A stretch of 64,000 nt of DNA, from the NCBI GenBank assembly GCA_014529385.2, contig CM043942.1:60589684-60653683 (forward strand), in the 5' to 3' direction. Source of the DNA: Adiantum capillus-veneris (Eukaryota; Streptophyta; Polypodiopsida; Polypodiales; Pteridaceae). The position numbers and the translations under genes are program-made. Of this stretch, positions 1 to 11,215 are shown one piece after another; the stretch's first letter is position 1; every line of letters begins with the position of its first letter. Below the pieces are notes generated by a model, which was given only the letters and a program-made list of their open reading frames with translations, made no database searches and was not told where the DNA came from.

Positions 1-370
1 AACACACACTAATGTAAAGAGAGAGAAAAACATCAACTTCTACCTTGTGAAATTGAAGTCTTTGTGTTTTGATGCTCCGCGATTTGTGTTGCATACAAAC
101 CTCGCCCTGCAAGAATTGTAACGCTTCTCGTGTCATTCGTCGTAAGAACACCTTTGTTGATTCTTCACAAAAACTCGTCGTTTTTGTGAAGGCTTTTGTT
201 CACTTTAAAGCTACCTCCTTGAGGAAAAAATAATTTTTGTAGTAAAACTTGTCTTCCTCCAAGAAGCAAAAAGGAAGGGTGAAACTACTTCCTTGAAGTT
301 TGAAGCTTTCCCTTTCCTTCTAGTTTTCCTTTCAACACAAGTATACTATCTTTCCTCTTTATACACAACA
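1..370. other. AT-rich DNA, no gene seen
   Basis: I see no supported coding region. The stretch has short purine runs near its start and a repeated phrase around TTTTTGTGAAGG, but nothing that identifies a family. Confidence 0.4.
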
Positions 371-441
371 AGGGTCAATAGCTTGATGGTAAAGTGTTCG
401 CCTCTTACCCTCATGGGGTGGGTTCAACCCTCCTTCATGCA
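371..441 (+). repeat. tRNA-like unit, probable SINE head
   Basis: A box-A-like segment TAGCTTGATGG lies at 379-389 and a box-B-like segment GGGTTCAACCC at 420-430, about 30 bases apart, as in the internal RNA polymerase III promoter of a tRNA. The flanks do not pair into an acceptor stem and no CCA-proximal end is evident, so a tRNA-derived SINE or tRNA pseudogene is more likely than a working tRNA. I found no clear poly-A tail, so the 3' end is unknown. Confidence 0.45.
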
Positions 442-2849
442 AGGGTTAAGCAAGCCTTCCTACGTGCCTAGCCAACAGCGCTAACAGAAGCCTTCGGAGC
501 CTTGATGCTGGTCGGAGTTTGCCTTGGTCGCTTGCCTTGGAGGGCGTGGATGGGACGGTCGTTGTTTGTCTTCTTTTTGCTGCACAGCGGAGACGTCGCT
601 GTCTGTGAACGTGGGAGAGAAACAGCGTGTCGCATGCACATGCAACCCGCTTTTCCTCTTCTCCAAAAATAGCTCGGATACCAGTGAAAGGACGGTCGTA
701 ATGCGTGTGCTAGTCTCCACCCAACCATGCTATCTTATAGCTTCCCCCTAACGTACACACTGTTCGGCCGTGGCGATGGCCTTGCCCATAGGACCCATGT
801 CCTTACAGTTCGATTTGAAGGATTTCAACACTTTTATTGTAGAGTTTGTAGAAATTTTTTGAAGTTTGAAATCATGTCTTTTGGAGTTGGGGTTTTGGAT
901 TTATGGTCTGTTCTCTATAGCCTACAGTGTATGGCAGCTTTGGGGCAAAACTATGTAGGTTGAGTTGTGGAAACCCATACGTCTTGTGGGTGATGTATGC
1001 TTTGAAGGGGGACTTTTAAATTGGTTTTTGATGAAGAAGAAAGCTTTGTTTTTAAGAGCATTGGTAGGCGACATCCATAATTCCGTGCCTAAACAGGTTT
1101 CTAATTCCTTCTTTATGACATAGTCTCTTGGGTGGGTGATGGCCAGTAAATTCCCAAGGGGACTACTCTTGTTGGATTTGTGGTGTTCCAAAGGTGTTTC
1201 CCAAATTTTATGGTGTTCTTGTAGTGCTTTTTCAACGCTCTTGGGTGACATCACTATAGAGGTGTTCCAGTTTGCTTGTTTCCCAACAACGTCAACAATG
1301 CTATAAGGAAAAGAGAGCTAAGCACAGGGCTAAAGAGAATCCGATGCCTAGAATAAGCGGAAAAACACACTTTCAGATGTTTGTAAAAGCTAAAGATTGT
1401 GTTACAGACAAAGTTTCATGGAGATTCTCTAGAGCTCGAGAACCAAAGACATGAGACATCATAAGAAACCTGAGAAAACAAACTCAAACTAAAACAAAAC
1501 CCAAGGAAACAAAAGAACCAGGACTAGACAAGTTTGGAGAAATTAAGTGAACCAGAGTTGAGAGAAAGAAGAGATATAGAGAGCTTAAGAAATCTCTGAG
1601 GGAAGTGTGGACAATGGAATAGAGAGTGGTGAGGGAGAGGATGAAAAAAATGATGACAGTATGAGCATGCTTTCCCTCTAGAGAAAATTCACTATCCAAG
1701 ATTGTATTATATTGTAAAGCATACAAAGACACAGAGGGTGTGTTTCTTTGCTATGAGGGCTTTTAATCTCTACTCATACAAGGGAATCTTTGATATTGGC
1801 TTAAGGCCTTTAGAAGATCCCCTTGATGGAGGTGGATGAATATATGCTCTTTTTTGCTCAATCCAAGAAGATCAACAAACCCAACATATAGTTGTTACAT
1901 ACAAGATAAAGTTTTCCTTGCTATTTTTCCTCTAGAAAGTCATTACAAGTGCAACATGGATCCTTCTTGATCTTGATATAGTACATGAGGCTTCTTTGAT
2001 AATTTAGAATTGAAAATATTTTAGCAATTGTGTTTACTTTTTTTTAGTTAAATCGCCTCCTTTGTGATTTCTTGCTTTCATTTCAAGTGCCTTCCACATG
2101 CTCTTTGTTGCCTCTTAATCAATAGAAGAGTGATATTTGACACAACTCCCATTACAAATACTTGATCATTCATTTCACAATCCATGGAAAAGGGTTTCAT
2201 GGTGGGTATCAAAGGTATGCATGGTTTAATTCTCATATCTCATCTCTTATGCACTTTTGCATTTTTCTACATGTAGCATCCCTCACATTAAAAACCATCT
2301 TTTGTGAAAGGGAAATGACCAAAATTCCCTTGATGTAGTGGAAATTCCAAAAATACCGTTCAAAATTTATAATTCAAAAAATACCCTTCAAATTCCAAAA
2401 TCCCCAAAATGCTCCTCGTATTTCAAAATTTCCTAAATGTGCTTAAACTTTTTCAAAAATTCCCAAAATACCCTTATCAATCTCAAAAACTTATTTAAAA
2501 GATGAGTATTTTGTAACTCTTCTCTGCCAAGACAAGACTGTCTCCCCTTTGATGTAGAATGATAGGACAAGGATATTAAATGGTTTTGTCCTCACAATGA
2601 AATAATTCATCATTTATTACAAAGAAGAGGCTTGACCTAGAGTGATGGGCATATATACAAAATAGGGGACAAAAAACCTTGTAGTGAGGGGAAAAAGTGC
2701 CCCGGTAGTCCTAAAAATGTTCACACGCATCCCTACCATAATATGGTAATAAAATTGCTCCTCCCGAGTGACGCAATGAACATGACCCTCCTGTATACAA
2801 AAATGTCATACCCTATATGTGATTAGTCCTAAACGGGGAGAAAGACCAA
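442..2849. other. Gene-poor DNA with a repeat-like AT segment
   Basis: No reading frame here resembles a known protein to me. Around 2320-2500 the phrase AAATTCC(A)AAAATACCCTT recurs imperfectly about five times, a short degenerate tandem array. The part just above 2550 could be the decayed LTR of the copia remnant that follows, since that remnant's C-terminal end faces it, but I could not define LTR ends. Confidence 0.4.
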
Positions 2850-4060
2850 TGCTTTACAGAAAGCTTCAAACTTTTCATGAGGTATAGAGTTTGTGAAAAG
2901 ATCAACAAGGTTGTCTTGCATAGATGTATAAGCCAAGCTTAGTTATCCTGCAAAGAGTCTCTACTCCCAAACATAATGATAATGATAATGTTAGTTTGTG
3001 CAAGCATGGAATACTATCTTTCTGGAACTACCAAAGGATTTTGAATGTTATTTGAAGGCCATATTGGCCAACACCCCCAAGTGAATCAATATGTGTCTGA
3101 GCCAAACGTACTTAACAATACCTGTGAAAGTTGCTTGATACTTAGCCTCAACTAAAAGTAGGCAATGTGGGCTACTTTTGCCTCAACTAAAATATGCATG
3201 AAACAAAAACCATTAATATACGCTCATGTGTCGTAGCAGCCACCCAATCCGAGGATGAAAAATCATGTAAATTTGTCAGCAATGATACCCCTTGAGATAA
3301 AACAACCTAAGTTGTGTATTTCCACTCCCGTAGAAAAAGATCCACTTAACTGCCTTCCAATGCATAAACCCTAAGCTGTGCATAAATCTTCTCAACTATG
3401 AGATGACATACTAAACTTTTTTCCTTGTAATGCATACATAAACTAGGCAACCAATAGCTTGCTAAATAGAGAAAAAACATCAAAGTAGTCTCTACCTTCA
3501 TAAAGACTAAGCTTCAAACTTATTGCCATAGGAGTAGCAATGGGCTTACAATATTCAAGGATGGATCTACTCAATAATTCCCTAATGTACTTTGTCTGAT
3601 GCAAAGCAATACCTCCATCAACCTGCTTAAATTGTATGCCCAATTAATGATGAAAGAGCCTACAACTTGACATTTTAAAAGAGCATTCAAATCAGCCTCA
3701 AAATTAGCAAGATGTCCCTCATTTGGTATATAAGGCAACATGTCATCAATATAGAGCCCAATTATTAGAAATACATCATGTGCACGCTTGACATACAAAG
3801 TGTCCTCAATCAAAGTATTTTAAAAACAATGTGCAGCCAAGTAAGGATGAATCTTTGTGTACCAAACATATGGAGCTTGCTTCAAACATATAAAGCCTTC
3901 TTAAGCTGGCACACCTTGCTCCAAACCAAACAAAGTTGATGCATAAGAGGAATGCTCAAAATTTGAATGATCACATTTAGACAAGCTGCATCCAATTTAT
4001 TGTCACCTAAGGTTTGCACTAGCCATTTTGGTATACATCTAGCTTGCTAATTTTCAATCA
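2850..4060 (-). pseudogene. Decayed Ty1/copia pol remnant (RT and RNase H)
   Basis: Read on the minus strand from about 4060 down, several frames give copia polymerase pieces in the right order. First comes an LKKALY-type segment before the RT core. The catalytic-box equivalent LYIDDML follows near 3725-3755. Then GIQFKQVDGGIALHQTKYI near 3590-3643, an HWKAVKWI-like segment near 3350, RNase H-like pieces near 3170-3290, and a C-terminal stretch with NLVDLFTNSIPHEKFEAF near 2870-2925. Many stops and frameshifts separate the pieces, so this is an old dead copy. Gag, protease and integrase were not found. The order and wording match copia rather than gypsy enzymes. Confidence 0.72.
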
Positions 4061-4104
4061 TAACCTCATCAATTACATCTTGTAAATTTTCATTACAAAA
4101 TGGT

Positions 4105-4572
4105 TGATTTGTACATCACTTGAAAGTTACATTTGGTGTTTGGCACTCTGGTTGAGAGCGATATGCTAAATAGAAATCAAGACATGTGCCCATGTTTTCA
4201 AATAGCGCCCAAGAGACTTGTCATATATATAGATCTATATCAGAAACTATTGAACTTGGCATACTATGGTACTTAAGCTCTAGGAAATGAACAAAGTAGC
4301 CATGTGATGCACTTTAATAGCCTTTTAGCATGGAAAAAAATGAGTTTGTTTACTAAATTGATCAACTATAGTCCAAATACCTATATTTCTATGTACGAAC
4401 TTTGGTAAGACAAAGATAAATTCTATATAAATACTCTCCCATTGAGCTTCTAGATTTGGCACTCCGTTTGAGGGTGATATGCTAAATAGAACTCAAGACA
4501 TGTGGCCATGTTTTCAAATAGCTCCCTCCAAGAGAGACTTGTCATATATGTAATTGTATATCAAAAACTCTT
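4105..4572 (-). pseudogene. Decayed Ty3/gypsy integrase core with an internal duplication
   Basis: The minus strand encodes integrase-core phrases close to those of elements B and D in this window: WESIYIEFIFVLPKFVHRN, then GIWTIVDQFSKQTHFF, then HHMATLFIS, with stops between them. The part that should follow the second catalytic aspartate is present twice as a direct repeat, at about 4139-4250 and 4455-4570, each carrying an ENM(A/G)TC-like segment. The copy is non-functional. It belongs to the same lineage as B and D. Confidence 0.65.
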
Positions 4573-4573
4573 A

Positions 4574-4725
4574 AGGGATGGATTTTTATTGCATGGTTCA
4601 CAACTATGTGTGACAAAGAATGTATATTAGAAAGTTATGCACCAATCACATGCACCTCCTTATGCAAGATATCATGGAATTCAGCCATAACTCAAGCAAT
4701 AGACACTTATTTTGATATGGGAACT
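4574..4725 (+). pseudogene. Gypsy integrase N-terminal zinc-finger fragment, opposite strand
   Basis: On the plus strand a frame reads DGFLLHGSQLCVTKNVY, then a stop, then KVMHQSHAPPYARYHGIQP. It matches the segment just before and within the HHCC zinc-binding region of the integrases in B (about 36440-36560) and D (about 61770-61880). It lies head to head with the minus-strand core fragment at 4105-4572, so an old gypsy copy was broken and partly inverted here. Confidence 0.6.
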
Positions 4726-5240
4726 AAGTAGTTGTTGGTTGCCAACCGACATCCGGTTGCGAGCCATGGTTCCACGTGAACTGGCTCCAAAAAATGTATT
4801 TTTCAGAGAGTCTCAAAAGGAAGATTCAAGATTCGAAGGGGAAAGGGTGTCACCGTGCCAGGCAACAGGGAAACCGGACATGGCATTTGCTGGCTCGTGT
4901 CCCCCTTTTGCCGGAATATGTTTCCCCTTCACGTATAGAGAATAGATCAGTAGAGATAATAATAGCCTTATCATGTGCATGATCCATGAAACATGGTCAC
5001 AATCAATCACTCATGCGTTATATGATATTGACTCCAAGTCTCTCTCTCTCTCTCACAGAAATTCACACTCACAGAAAAGTCGATGCCAAAAAAAAAGACC
5101 ACATATCTCTCACACACACACACACACACTCTCTCTCTCTCTCTCTCTCTCGCTCTCTCTCACACAGTTCACATGGGGCCATGGGCATTGGGTTCGCACT
5201 TCGCAACTGGTTGCCAACCAGTTGCGTACATTTGTTGTTC
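4726..5240. repeat. Repeat patch: TTGGCAAC palindromes, AC and CT tracts
   Basis: The segment at 4727-4788 (GTTGGTTGCCAACC, then CACGTGAACTGGCTCC) resembles the right end of the MITE candidate at 8756-9130. Near 5165-5225 a left-end-like AGTTCACATG is followed by the palindrome AACTGGTTGCCAACCAGTT. Between them lie an (AC)n tract at about 5111-5129 and a (CT)n tract at about 5129-5160. Frames across the tracts are low-complexity and not believable genes. Confidence 0.5.
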
Positions 5241-5527
5241 TCATGAAAGGGTGCGCACGTGTGTTGTGAGGTGATCCGGAGCCGCTGGAGAACACGAGCA
5301 CAAAAAAGGATAGGAAACTTTTATTTGCGGGATCTTTGTTGCGCCAACCAGCTGGGCTCCTGCGCAGGCGGCGCGGGCAGAGGCAAAACGAATCCAGAAA
5401 ACTGTGCAGACGCAGCGTCCAAGTGTATGTACTGTACTGGCCTTACTTTAACGCGAAGAATTGCCACATCACAAATTTTAGCGTTGCGGCCTACTGCATC
5501 CTACATGTGCACACCCTTTTGAGTGGA
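5241..5527. other. No gene recognised
   Basis: Mixed-composition DNA between two repeat units. Open frames of under 90 codons occur in more than one frame with no recognisable motif. Confidence 0.35.
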
Positions 5528-5672
5528 GATCGCGCAGGAATAAGTGTCGCCTTTCACGCTTGGGATGCTATTTTCAACCATTTTCTGAATTTTTGAAGAC
5601 AGTCTGCAACTTCGTTGTGCCCGTAACTACTTGCGCATTTGTGCGCAACCACTGCACCTCACACTCACACTC

Positions 5673-5715
<43 letters not shown>

Positions 5716-5845
5716 CACACACAATTAACTTACATAATCAGAGAATTCAAGAGCTCATCATCATTTGCTTAGTTTCTCTCTTGATCACAATCTTTCTCTC
5801 TCACTCACACGTAATCAGATCAGAATTCAACTGCTCATCGTAGCT
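5528..5845. repeat. Copy 1 of a diverged ~310-bp duplication with a CT tract
   Basis: Begins GATCGCGCAGGAATAAGTGT and ends around AATCAGATCAGAATTCAAC. It contains a (CT)n tract at about 5678-5712 followed by ACACACACAATTAACTT. A second copy in the same orientation is at 7218-7530. The copies differ by substitutions and small indels but share order throughout. Confidence 0.75.
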
Positions 5846-6450
5846 TATCGGTCATTGGATAGTTTAAGGATTGAAAGGAATATCGAGTCGAACACGGAAA
5901 TTCTGGTTGTGGAAAAGAGTGGTTATGTTTTTGCAGAGCAGATTATCGCTTGTGAGCATGGCCCATAGCCCATAGACGGAAGAGTGCACTATTGACCTTA
6001 AAACTGTATTATAGAAGAGTATTTAACTTTTTTGACGTTTGTTGCCATTGGGAAAGCACTAATTTTCATCTACGCCATGCGATGCTGATGACCAAACAAC
6101 AAATGTGGGCAGGTGCTAACTACAGATGATGTTCAATATGAGCCATCTTTTATACTTCCTTGTCCTTGGGATAAATAAGGGATAAATCCTTGTTTTGATA
6201 GTAGTAATCCAAGCCACATCCAGATCATTTTATATAAGCATAGTGCCTCGGATCTCATTCTGCAGCACGAGAAGCACTAATTACTCTTGAGAATAACCAT
6301 ATTCTTCACGAGGATTCTTTGTTCATGTATATGGTGCATGTATACGATCTTGGAATTGTGTTTTATTAGCCCGCGGTACCTGGGGAGATGCTCTTCAATT
6401 TGAGCGCTTTCAAGGATAATTATAAACTGATTTTTCGTGGTGGACTGCCC
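5846..6450. other. No gene recognised
   Basis: AT-rich DNA with no supported frame. Confidence 0.35.
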
Positions 6451-6463
6451 ACCTAGACTCTCT

Positions 6464-6510
<47 letters not shown>
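6451..6510. repeat. (CT)n microsatellite
   Basis: Nearly uninterrupted CT dinucleotides, about 6463-6507. Minus-strand frames across it are arginine/glutamate runs caused by the repeat. Confidence 0.9.
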
Positions 6511-7217
6511 CTGAGGTCATGGTGCGAATGTGTCGCAGAGGCTGCACCTTTGGGGGCTGTGTACTGTTGTGGAGGAACTTCCCTCATTGCAAGAATCGTT
6601 CGTGGCTCAGAGGGCTGCACAGGCCGGGACGGAGGGGGTAGCAGAGAGGACGCAAGCGCATGCAAGTGGTATATATAGCTGTAGAAGCCGCAAGGAGGAC
6701 GGGACAGGGTCGCTCTGGTATGGCATAATGGCAGAATGAGAGACGGAGGGGGGGACAAAGCGGACTAAGGCAAGACGCATGCAACGGCAGAGAGCTGGGG
6801 TGGGCACAGACTACAGAAGTGGACGGGACTAGCTGGTGGCTGGGGTACACGCTTTTGGCCAGCAGAATTGTGACGCTTTTTGGCTAGCCGGGAGTCGAAG
6901 CTAGCCGACTCACAAGCTGCTGCTGCTGCTCCTCCAATCCCAAATTGCTTGCTTTCTGCTCGCCCCGCCTCACCCTTCCCGGCTGCCTGTGCTGCCCCTC
7001 CGGCAATATGCCGAGTGGACGTCGGAGCTAGAAGTAGTAGCTGAAAGCGATGATCCGCTTTTCCTGGAGGTTGCCTGAGTGGTTGCCAGAAGCAAACTCG
7101 CAACCGGTTGGCAACAAGTTGCATTCCTGCTCGAGGGTGATTACGGGGTGGAGCGAGCCTGCAATCCTGCTCGAGGATGAAGGAGTGGAGCGAGCCTGCA
7201 ATCGCAGAAAACGACAA
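6511..7217. other. GC-richer spacer, no assigned gene
   Basis: A 160-codon open frame exists on the minus strand (7247-6765), but its composition and the overlapping open frames on both strands suggest chance. CAACCGGTTGGCAACAAGTT near 7097-7121 is another member of the window's TTGGCAAC palindrome family. A CTGCTGCTGCTG run lies near 6917. Confidence 0.35.
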
Positions 7218-7535
7218 GATCGCGCAGGAATAAGTGTCGCCTTTCAACCATTTTCTGAATTTTTGAAGTCATTGTGCAACTTCGTTGTGTGTGAACCTGC
7301 TGCTGGTTTCCAGTTGCGCATTTGTGCACAACCACTGCACCACGTGAACTGCACCTCGTACACTCTCTCTCTCTCTCTCTCTCTCTCTCATTCTCATACA
7401 CACACAATTAACTTAGATAATCAGAGAATTCAAGAGCTCAGCATCATTTGCTTAGTCTCTCTCTTGTTCACAATCTCTCTCTCACTCGATCTCACATAAT
7501 CAGATCAGAATTCAACACGTACAGCTCATCATCAT
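7218..7535. repeat. Copy 2 of the ~310-bp duplication with a CT tract
   Basis: Same order as 5528-5845: GATCGCGCAGGAATAAGTGT, then ATTTTCTGAATTTTTGAAG, a (CT)n tract at about 7362-7389, ACACACACAATTAACTTA and AATCAGATCAGAATTCAAC. It has a small insertion relative to copy 1 near 7290-7310. Confidence 0.75.
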
Positions 7536-8363
7536 TTGATTGATCAAAATACATATGCTTGATCGGCTCCCTTGATCACAATCTCAACTATTATATTTTT
7601 GCTACAAAATTAACTTGCTTTTATTGAATCATTTGGTAAGAGTCCCGGCTGCTGAGGATACTCTGCAAAAGCACAAATTGGTGTTATTACTGTCCATGAT
7701 CTCTTGCAAGCAAGACTTTAAGTAGGTGCTTCAGAACCTTAACACTCCGGCTAAATACAAACAAACACATTGTCTTATTGCATAAGCAGATGGAACCCCC
7801 ACATGCAGAACATGAAAAATTATTTTGTAGACATCTTCTCATGTATGTAGAAGATTAACTGATCAATTCCATAGCTTTTGATCGACTCTATAAGTGCTTC
7901 AGATCATGACGCGCTTCTGCCAAACATACCTAGATACAATATGCAATTGGAGGGTTAGGGATATTGCTATCAATCTAATGCTCTTCAATTGCATCTAGCA
8001 ACGTATAAAGCCATGCCTTGCTCGCCCAAGTTCATGATCTAATTAAAGCTCTATTGAAACGTAATGAGGCACTGCACATCAAGCTAGAAGCCATACTCAA
8101 TCGCATCCCCTACCGTTGAAGCACTGCACCTTAATAGGTAGGTTTGGGGCATGTCCTAATTCCTTAAGGAATATAGGGAAGCAGACACAAGCTCATCATC
8201 TTGAGTGCTGCCAGATGCGGTTATAAGCGGCAAGGGATACAATCGAGACGTATGGCTTCTCCGACCATATCTAGCCGGGTGCATGTGCAGGTGACTTTAT
8301 CACACCAGCTAATTGTCTTAGGAGTGCATGTCTTGATCAAAATATAGAAGAAAGATTACCTTA
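7536..8363. other. Spacer, no gene seen
   Basis: AT-rich DNA without a supported frame or repeat family. It could include 3' sequence of the minus-strand ORF that ends at 8364, but I see no polyadenylation signal I would defend. Confidence 0.35.
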
Positions 8364-8606
8364 TTAGTTGATAGTCATCTGAAACCGCCGTCCTCGAACG
8401 TATGGGAGAGAGTATAAGGGCTCGGGGTTGTTGCCAGCTTCATCCGAAACAAGGAGAGAAGTGCATGCAGTGGGGAGGGAGGAGGTGGTCGTGGCGCCTG
8501 GTGCGACAGTAAAGACATAGCCAATGTGCTGCACGCTCCTCGCCATGGGCACAACCTTAATGGTTTCATTGGCTCTCAGGTTGGTGAGCACCACCTTCTC
8601 CTCCAT
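8364..8606 (-). CDS. Possible small protein of 80 aa, unrecognised
   Basis: An ATG at 8604-8606 opens an 80-codon frame ending in TAA. The protein starts MEEKVVLTNLRANE and ends RGRRFQMTIN, is soluble in character, and has no signal peptide, membrane segment or motif that I recognise. Codon use is GC-rich at third positions in places, unlike the AT-rich surroundings, which favours a real exon. It may be a complete small protein or the first exon of a larger gene. Alternative frames on the same strand are shorter. A MITE candidate begins only about 150 bases upstream, where the promoter would be. Confidence 0.35.
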   Translation of the reverse strand: MEEKVVLTNLRANETIKVVPMARSVQHIGYVFTVAPGATTTSSLPTACTSLLVSDEAGNNPEPLYSLPYVRGRRFQMTIN

Positions 8607-8755
8607 GATCAGTGCCTGTGCCTATTCTCTGTGTACTTATGCGGTTGAAAAATAGAGAGGGCTGTATGACTAAACTCTGTCTTAAGATAGTTGAGGAACA
8701 GATCAGAGGACAGGACATTTTTATGGTGTCAGAGAATCTACAGGAGAGCATGTGA

Positions 8756-9130
8756 GAGCCAGTTCACATGAGGGTTTGATTTTGAAAATGTTGGCAATAT
8801 GTTGCTAATTTTTTGGTTTCAAATGGAGTGTTTCCACTAAATAGTTGGCAACATGTTGCCAAACGGCTCCATGCCCAAGGGGTGGAGCAAGATGGCAACC
8901 ACAAGTGAACACAAAGAGAAAAAAAGTGTTTTTCATTGAATGGAGGAAAAGACAAACTTTTTTTCCACTTCTCTCTCTATTCTCTCACTTACTTTTCCCA
9001 TTCATTTTCCTTAAAAAAGAAATCTCTCCCAGTACTCTCTCACGTTTTTAGATACCTTCGATGAGAACTCACAAAATCAAGTTGTTGGTTGGCAACAAGT
9101 TGCCAACCAGCCTCTCATGTGAACTAGCTC
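8756..9130. mobile_element. MITE candidate with ~17-bp terminal inverted repeats
   Basis: The left end reads GAGCCAGTTCACATGAG and the right end is its near-perfect inverse, CTCATGTGAACTAGCTC. The trinucleotide TGA flanks both ends (8753-8755 and 9131-9133), a possible 3-bp target duplication. Inside each end lies a TTGGCAAC/GTTGCCAA palindrome (about 8843-8862 and 9088-9109). There is no coding capacity. A 3-bp duplication would fit PIF/Harbinger-like elements, but their usual target is TWA, so the superfamily is left open. Confidence 0.55.
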
Positions 9131-9133
9131 TGA

Positions 9134-10404
9134 GAATCTGACCTTTTAAGGGGTTCCAAACTGGTGTTCGACGCCAGAGGACCTTGTTGAGAAAAAAGAA
9201 AGTTGAGTTTAAATTTGCTTGTGAACACGCTTTTGGGGTGGCCGAGACGCTCTCGTTTAATGCGTTGCCGGTGAACGACGCCATGGAGTGCCAACTCTAC
9301 CGTTTTCGGTAGAGTGGAGCTTGGCCAATCTTTGTTCGAACTTCGATGCCAGAAGAGTCGAGGACCATGCTCTTGGGGTGGCCCACATGCTCTTGTTTAA
9401 TGCTGCCATTTTTGGTAGCGTGGAGCTTGGCTAATCCTCGTTTAACTCTGCCCCTTAATTCTGCCGTGTGCAAATCTCTCCTACCCCCGCCACGTTGGGG
9501 CTCGATCAGGAATCATACTGCCCATGAGAGAAAGTTTTTTTCTTTTAATGAAAGTAGAAATTGATTAACAAATGCAAAAAAAAGAGAGTTACAATGAACC
9601 CACAGGTAAGGGGTGGATTAGCCCAAATCATCAAATCAAGCCATGGCTTCCATCATAGTGAATCTAGAGGCTTGCTAGAACCTAAGCATGACAAACCTCC
9701 ATTCTTGCCATCTTACACTTTTTTGGAGGGTGGTGATAGACTCAGACTCATATAAAAGAAGTGAGGCCTTTTCACCGAGCTGAATGACAGAAGACTAACT
9801 GGAGTTGTAAACAGTGGCTCATGCAACAGATGTTAAGGACCTCCTGTTGGGGAATGTAAAGGCATGGATATTCCTCTATGGAACATATGGAGAGGGGATG
9901 TCCTTATATGGCATGTATGGCTGAAGAGGAATGCCTCTGTCTTCCAACATCTAGTTTCTCTCCTCAAAAGGAACCCATGAGAGGAAGTTCAAACAGCGCT
10001 ACTTTGCTGAACACGCGGAAAGCTGACAGCACTATAGATTGCCAGTCTCTTCGAAAATGCATCCCGTCGTCCACGCTCAAACTACGATGCGTTTCCCGCC
10101 TTGCAACAGGGATGGTGAGTCCGGAAGAGCTGTATCAATTTGCTGACGAACCACTTGCGGGACATGGCAGCAAGTCGCCCCTGTCTCAGCGTGTTGACGC
10201 ACAATCTGAACCGGGCCTTAATTTTTGCTCGACACCCGCCTAGGCCCCAATGTCCCATGTGGCATGGGCCATGGCCCGGATAGCTTAATTTGATTCTAAA
10301 TTTTAATTTCTAATTGCCGCGTACCAGTTGGAAGTTGGGCCTTGGCCTATTCCAACTTCCAAACACTTTATTATAAGTTTAAAGTTAAATGTATCTCCAC
10401 AGTC

Positions 10405-10405
<1 letters not shown>
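9134..10405. other. Spacer with a short direct repeat
   Basis: A phrase beginning TTGGGGTGGCC and continuing to a GTGGAGCTTGGC segment occurs twice, at about 9233-9330 and 9373-9440, with differences. A 121-codon plus frame at 9878-10243 has no recognisable motif and I do not call it a gene. Confidence 0.4.

Positions 10406-10408
<3 letters not shown>

Positions 10409-10438
<30 letters not shown>
10409..10438. repeat. (AT)n microsatellite
   Basis: About 15 uninterrupted AT units. Confidence 0.9.
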
Positions 10439-10441
<3 letters not shown>

Positions 10442-10844
10442 TTTAAGAAAAACCCTCTCCCTTGTGTAATCCGATATTTCTTTTAAAAGATTACCCCTAT
10501 TTGTTAACCGGCTTGCTCTAAAGGAAGGGTCAAACGAGAGCCGGTTTTTGTGATTCTATCTGATAATTGTACACAACCTCGATTTTTTTCAGACACTATA
10601 TGGTACTCTAGAAATTCAATTTCCTTGGGTTCCCTCCTGCTCGTAGTGCTCGAAAAAAAACATAGGTTTATCCCACTTGAGAATTACCTCTAAATTTTAA
10701 ATTTGAAAATGAGAAAACCTATGCAGTAATTTAGTGTAAAAGCCTTCAAATTTGGCCAATTTACATCTAAAATTTCTCATATATAGGTTTGTCAAGTCTT
10801 TGGAAAAAAGCTTTCTTCGAGCCCTGCGCCTAGCAGATCTTTGG

Positions 10845-11215
10845 AGGTCTGGAAAGAAGAAATTGAAAAAGCTGCATTTCTTGTTCTTCCTCGTTGGTGC
10901 CCTCAAAAGGGAGATCATGTGCTGGCCAAGCATCACTTTAATTTTCCAGAACTCTTTTTCATTTTTGAGTTAGCCCAGCTCTCAACACATCTTTTAAAAT
11001 GAATATTTTTATTTCTGAAGTTGGGTGGGCCTAGAAAGAAGAAATTGAAAAATCAGCACTTCTTGTTCTTCCTCATCTCGATGCCCTCAAAAGGAAGATT
11101 GTGTGGAGGGCAAGCATCGCTTTGATTTTCAGGAATTCTTTTCCATTTTTGAGTCAGGCCATTTTTAAACACATCTTTTAAAGTGAATTTTAATTTTTTT
11201 GAGTTTTCCTCCACA
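10845..11215. repeat. Diverged tandem duplication, unit ~185 bp
   Basis: Unit 1 (about 10845-11010) and unit 2 (about 11030-11215) share order: GAAAGAAGAAATTGAAAAA, TTCTTGTTCTTCCTC, TGCCCTCAAAAGG, CAAGCATC, a TTTTTGAGT segment, and ACACATCTTTTAAA. The units differ at many sites, so the duplication is old. Confidence 0.75.

Noticed and set aside
371-441. Functional tRNA gene
   Set aside because: Internal boxes are present but I could not draw a paired acceptor stem or a normal anticodon arm.
6765-7247. 160-codon minus-strand frame as a gene
   Set aside because: It overlaps open frames on the other strand, has low-complexity Ala runs from CTG repeats, and shows no recognisable motif.
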